Assembly (NCBI RefSeq): GCF_012844365.1 | Contig: NZ_CP051626.1 | Span: forward strand, 2,170,001-2,234,000 | Direction of reading: 5' to 3' | Source of the DNA: Brevibacterium sp. 'Marine' | Lineage (GTDB): Bacteria > Actinomycetota > Actinomycetes > Actinomycetales > Brevibacteriaceae | DNA length: 64,000 nucleotides | In this document: positions 63,232 to 64,000 of the stretch, piece after piece | Position numbering within the stretch: position 1 is the first letter of the stretch | How the letters are laid out: every line of letters begins with the position of its first letter | Notes under the pieces: generated by a model | Told to the model about the DNA's origin: nothing | What the model saw: the letters and a program-made list of their open reading frames with translations, nothing else | Databases searched by the model: none | Made by a program: the position numbers and the translations under genes

Positions 63232-64000
63232 GTTGCTCCTGCCGGGTGGGGTGTGGTCAGTGCCCCTGCGGCCAAGACCCGGTGGCCGTAGAAGAAGGTG
63301 TCGGTGACCTGCGTGGTCACTTCGACGCCGGCGAAGGGGTTGTTCCGTCCCTTCGTGGCGTGGTCGGCGGGTTCGATGCGGTGCGGTGCGGCCGGGTCGA
63401 CGAGGACGATGTTCGCGCTCGCCCCGACTTCGAGGCTGCCGTGCCCGGAGGCTCCGGTGATCCGAGCCGGGGCCGACGACATCACACGGGCCACATCGCC
63501 GAAGTCGAAGTCGTGGTCGGCCATGGCGGCGACGACGATGGACAGCGCGGATTCCATGCCGACCATGCCCATGGCCGCGGCGGTCCATTCGCTGCACTTG
63601 TGTTCGGCGGTGTGCGGGGCGTGGTCGGTGCCGACGACGTCGATCGTGCCGTCTGCCAGAGCAGTCCGGAGCGCCTGGACGTCACGGTCGGTGCGCAGCG
63701 GCGGGTTGACCTTGTACACGGGGTCGAAGGTGCGTACGAGTTCGTCGGTGAGCATGAGATGGTGCGGTGTCACCTCGGCGGTCACGGCGATCCCCCGGGC
63801 CTTGGCCCACCGGATGAGGTCGACGCTGCCGGCCGTGGAGACGTGGCAGATGTGCAGCCGGGACCCGACGTGTTCGGCCAGGAGCACATCACGGGCGATG
63901 ATCGACTCCTCGGCCACGGCGGGCCAGCCGGGCAGTCCGAGTTCGGCCGAGACCGTTCCCTCGTTCATCTGTGCGCCCTCGGTCAGGCGCGGTTCCTGTG
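63216..64000 (-). CDS. pyrC: Dihydroorotase, C-terminal part (cut by window edge)
   Basis: The last 260 or so codons of a class I dihydroorotase. Visible metal and substrate motifs are [34 protein letters not shown] and the GTDHAPHT segment carrying a metal Asp, then the closing loop [10 protein letters not shown]. It closes carbamoyl aspartate to dihydroorotate. The frame is open to the right edge ([14 protein letters not shown]), so the internal ATG at 63968 is not the start. Confidence 0.96.
   Translation of the reverse strand, partial: QEPRLTEGAQMNEGTVSAELGLPGWPAVAEESIIARDVLLAEHVGSRLHICHVSTAGSVDLIRWAKARGIAVTAEVTPHHLMLTDELVRTFDPVYKVNPPLRTDRDVQALRTALADGTIDVVGTDHAPHTAEHKCSEWTAAAMGMVGMESALSIVVAAMADHDFDFGDVARVMSSAPARITGASGHGSLEVGASANIVLVDPAAPHRIEPADHATKGRNNPFAGVEVTTQVTDTFFYGHRVLAAGALTTPHPAGATWTPQ

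Overview
The window reads as chromosomal DNA of a high-GC actinobacterium. Markers are WhiA, the mycobacterial-type integration host factor MihF, an ANTAR response regulator of the PdtaR type, a helicase-dead PriA, and the trpE / trp-associated membrane protein / HGxxPAAW / trpC-trpB-trpA order. Gene order and protein style suit Micrococcales, possibly Brevibacteriaceae, but no rRNA gene is present to confirm this. It is almost entirely housekeeping DNA. No prophage, insertion sequence, CRISPR array or biosynthetic island was seen. Nearly all genes are on the minus strand; the plus-strand exceptions are a YciI-like gene, a methyltransferase, a hotdog thioesterase and a tRNA-Leu.

Layout from the left edge: (1) 1-8851 holds the start of pgk, then gap, whiA, yvcK, rapZ, uvrC and uvrA, so transcription runs uvrA>uvrC>rapZ>yvcK>whiA>gap>pgk. 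(2) 8907-11758 holds a DUF3516-type DExH helicase and, divergent from it, a YciI-like gene. (3) 11802-20105 holds terC behind a manganese (yybP-ykoY) riboswitch, uvrB, a CoaE-GrpB fusion, a polytopic membrane protein and rpsA. (4) 20106-27685 holds the methyltransferase, a beheaded maleylpyruvate-isomerase-like remnant, polA, the thioesterase with a 13-bp tandem repeat behind it, pdtaR, tRNA-Leu(CAA), a frameshifted acetyltransferase remnant and a dicarboxylate symporter. (5) 27686-35517 holds pyk and gltBD. (6) 35703-47577 is a long his/trp superoperon (hisE, hisG, PH-like protein, CaiB-type CoA-transferase, fused AccDA-type carboxyltransferase, hisF, hisI, trpE, trp membrane protein, small membrane protein, trpC, trpB, trpA, Lgt-like protein). 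(7) 47676-57271 holds pnuC, rpe, rsmB, fmt, priA, metK, coaBC, rpoZ, gmk and mihF. (8) 57447-64000 is the pyrimidine operon: pyrF, carB, carA, a membrane-anchored protein and the start-truncated pyrC.

Together the genes cover lower glycolysis (gap, pgk, pyk), nucleotide excision repair (uvrA, uvrB, uvrC, polA), glutamate, histidine and tryptophan synthesis, pyrimidine synthesis, CoA and S-adenosylmethionine supply, translation initiation (fmt, rsmB, rpsA) and transcription or nucleoid factors (rpoZ, mihF, whiA). Many junctions are ATGA overlaps, which implies translational coupling.

The most interesting observations are these. An Lgt-family protein at the normal lgt locus lacks the expected catalytic residues. 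A CoA-transferase plus carboxyltransferase pair is inserted inside the histidine operon. A manganese riboswitch precedes terC. The rpsA terminator hairpin contains the Shine-Dalgarno sequence of the next gene. The rpsA and methyltransferase promoters overlap face to face. Eight genes share a TANNNT box 6-7 bases before the start codon, which points to leaderless transcripts. No wholly new defence or mobile system was found.
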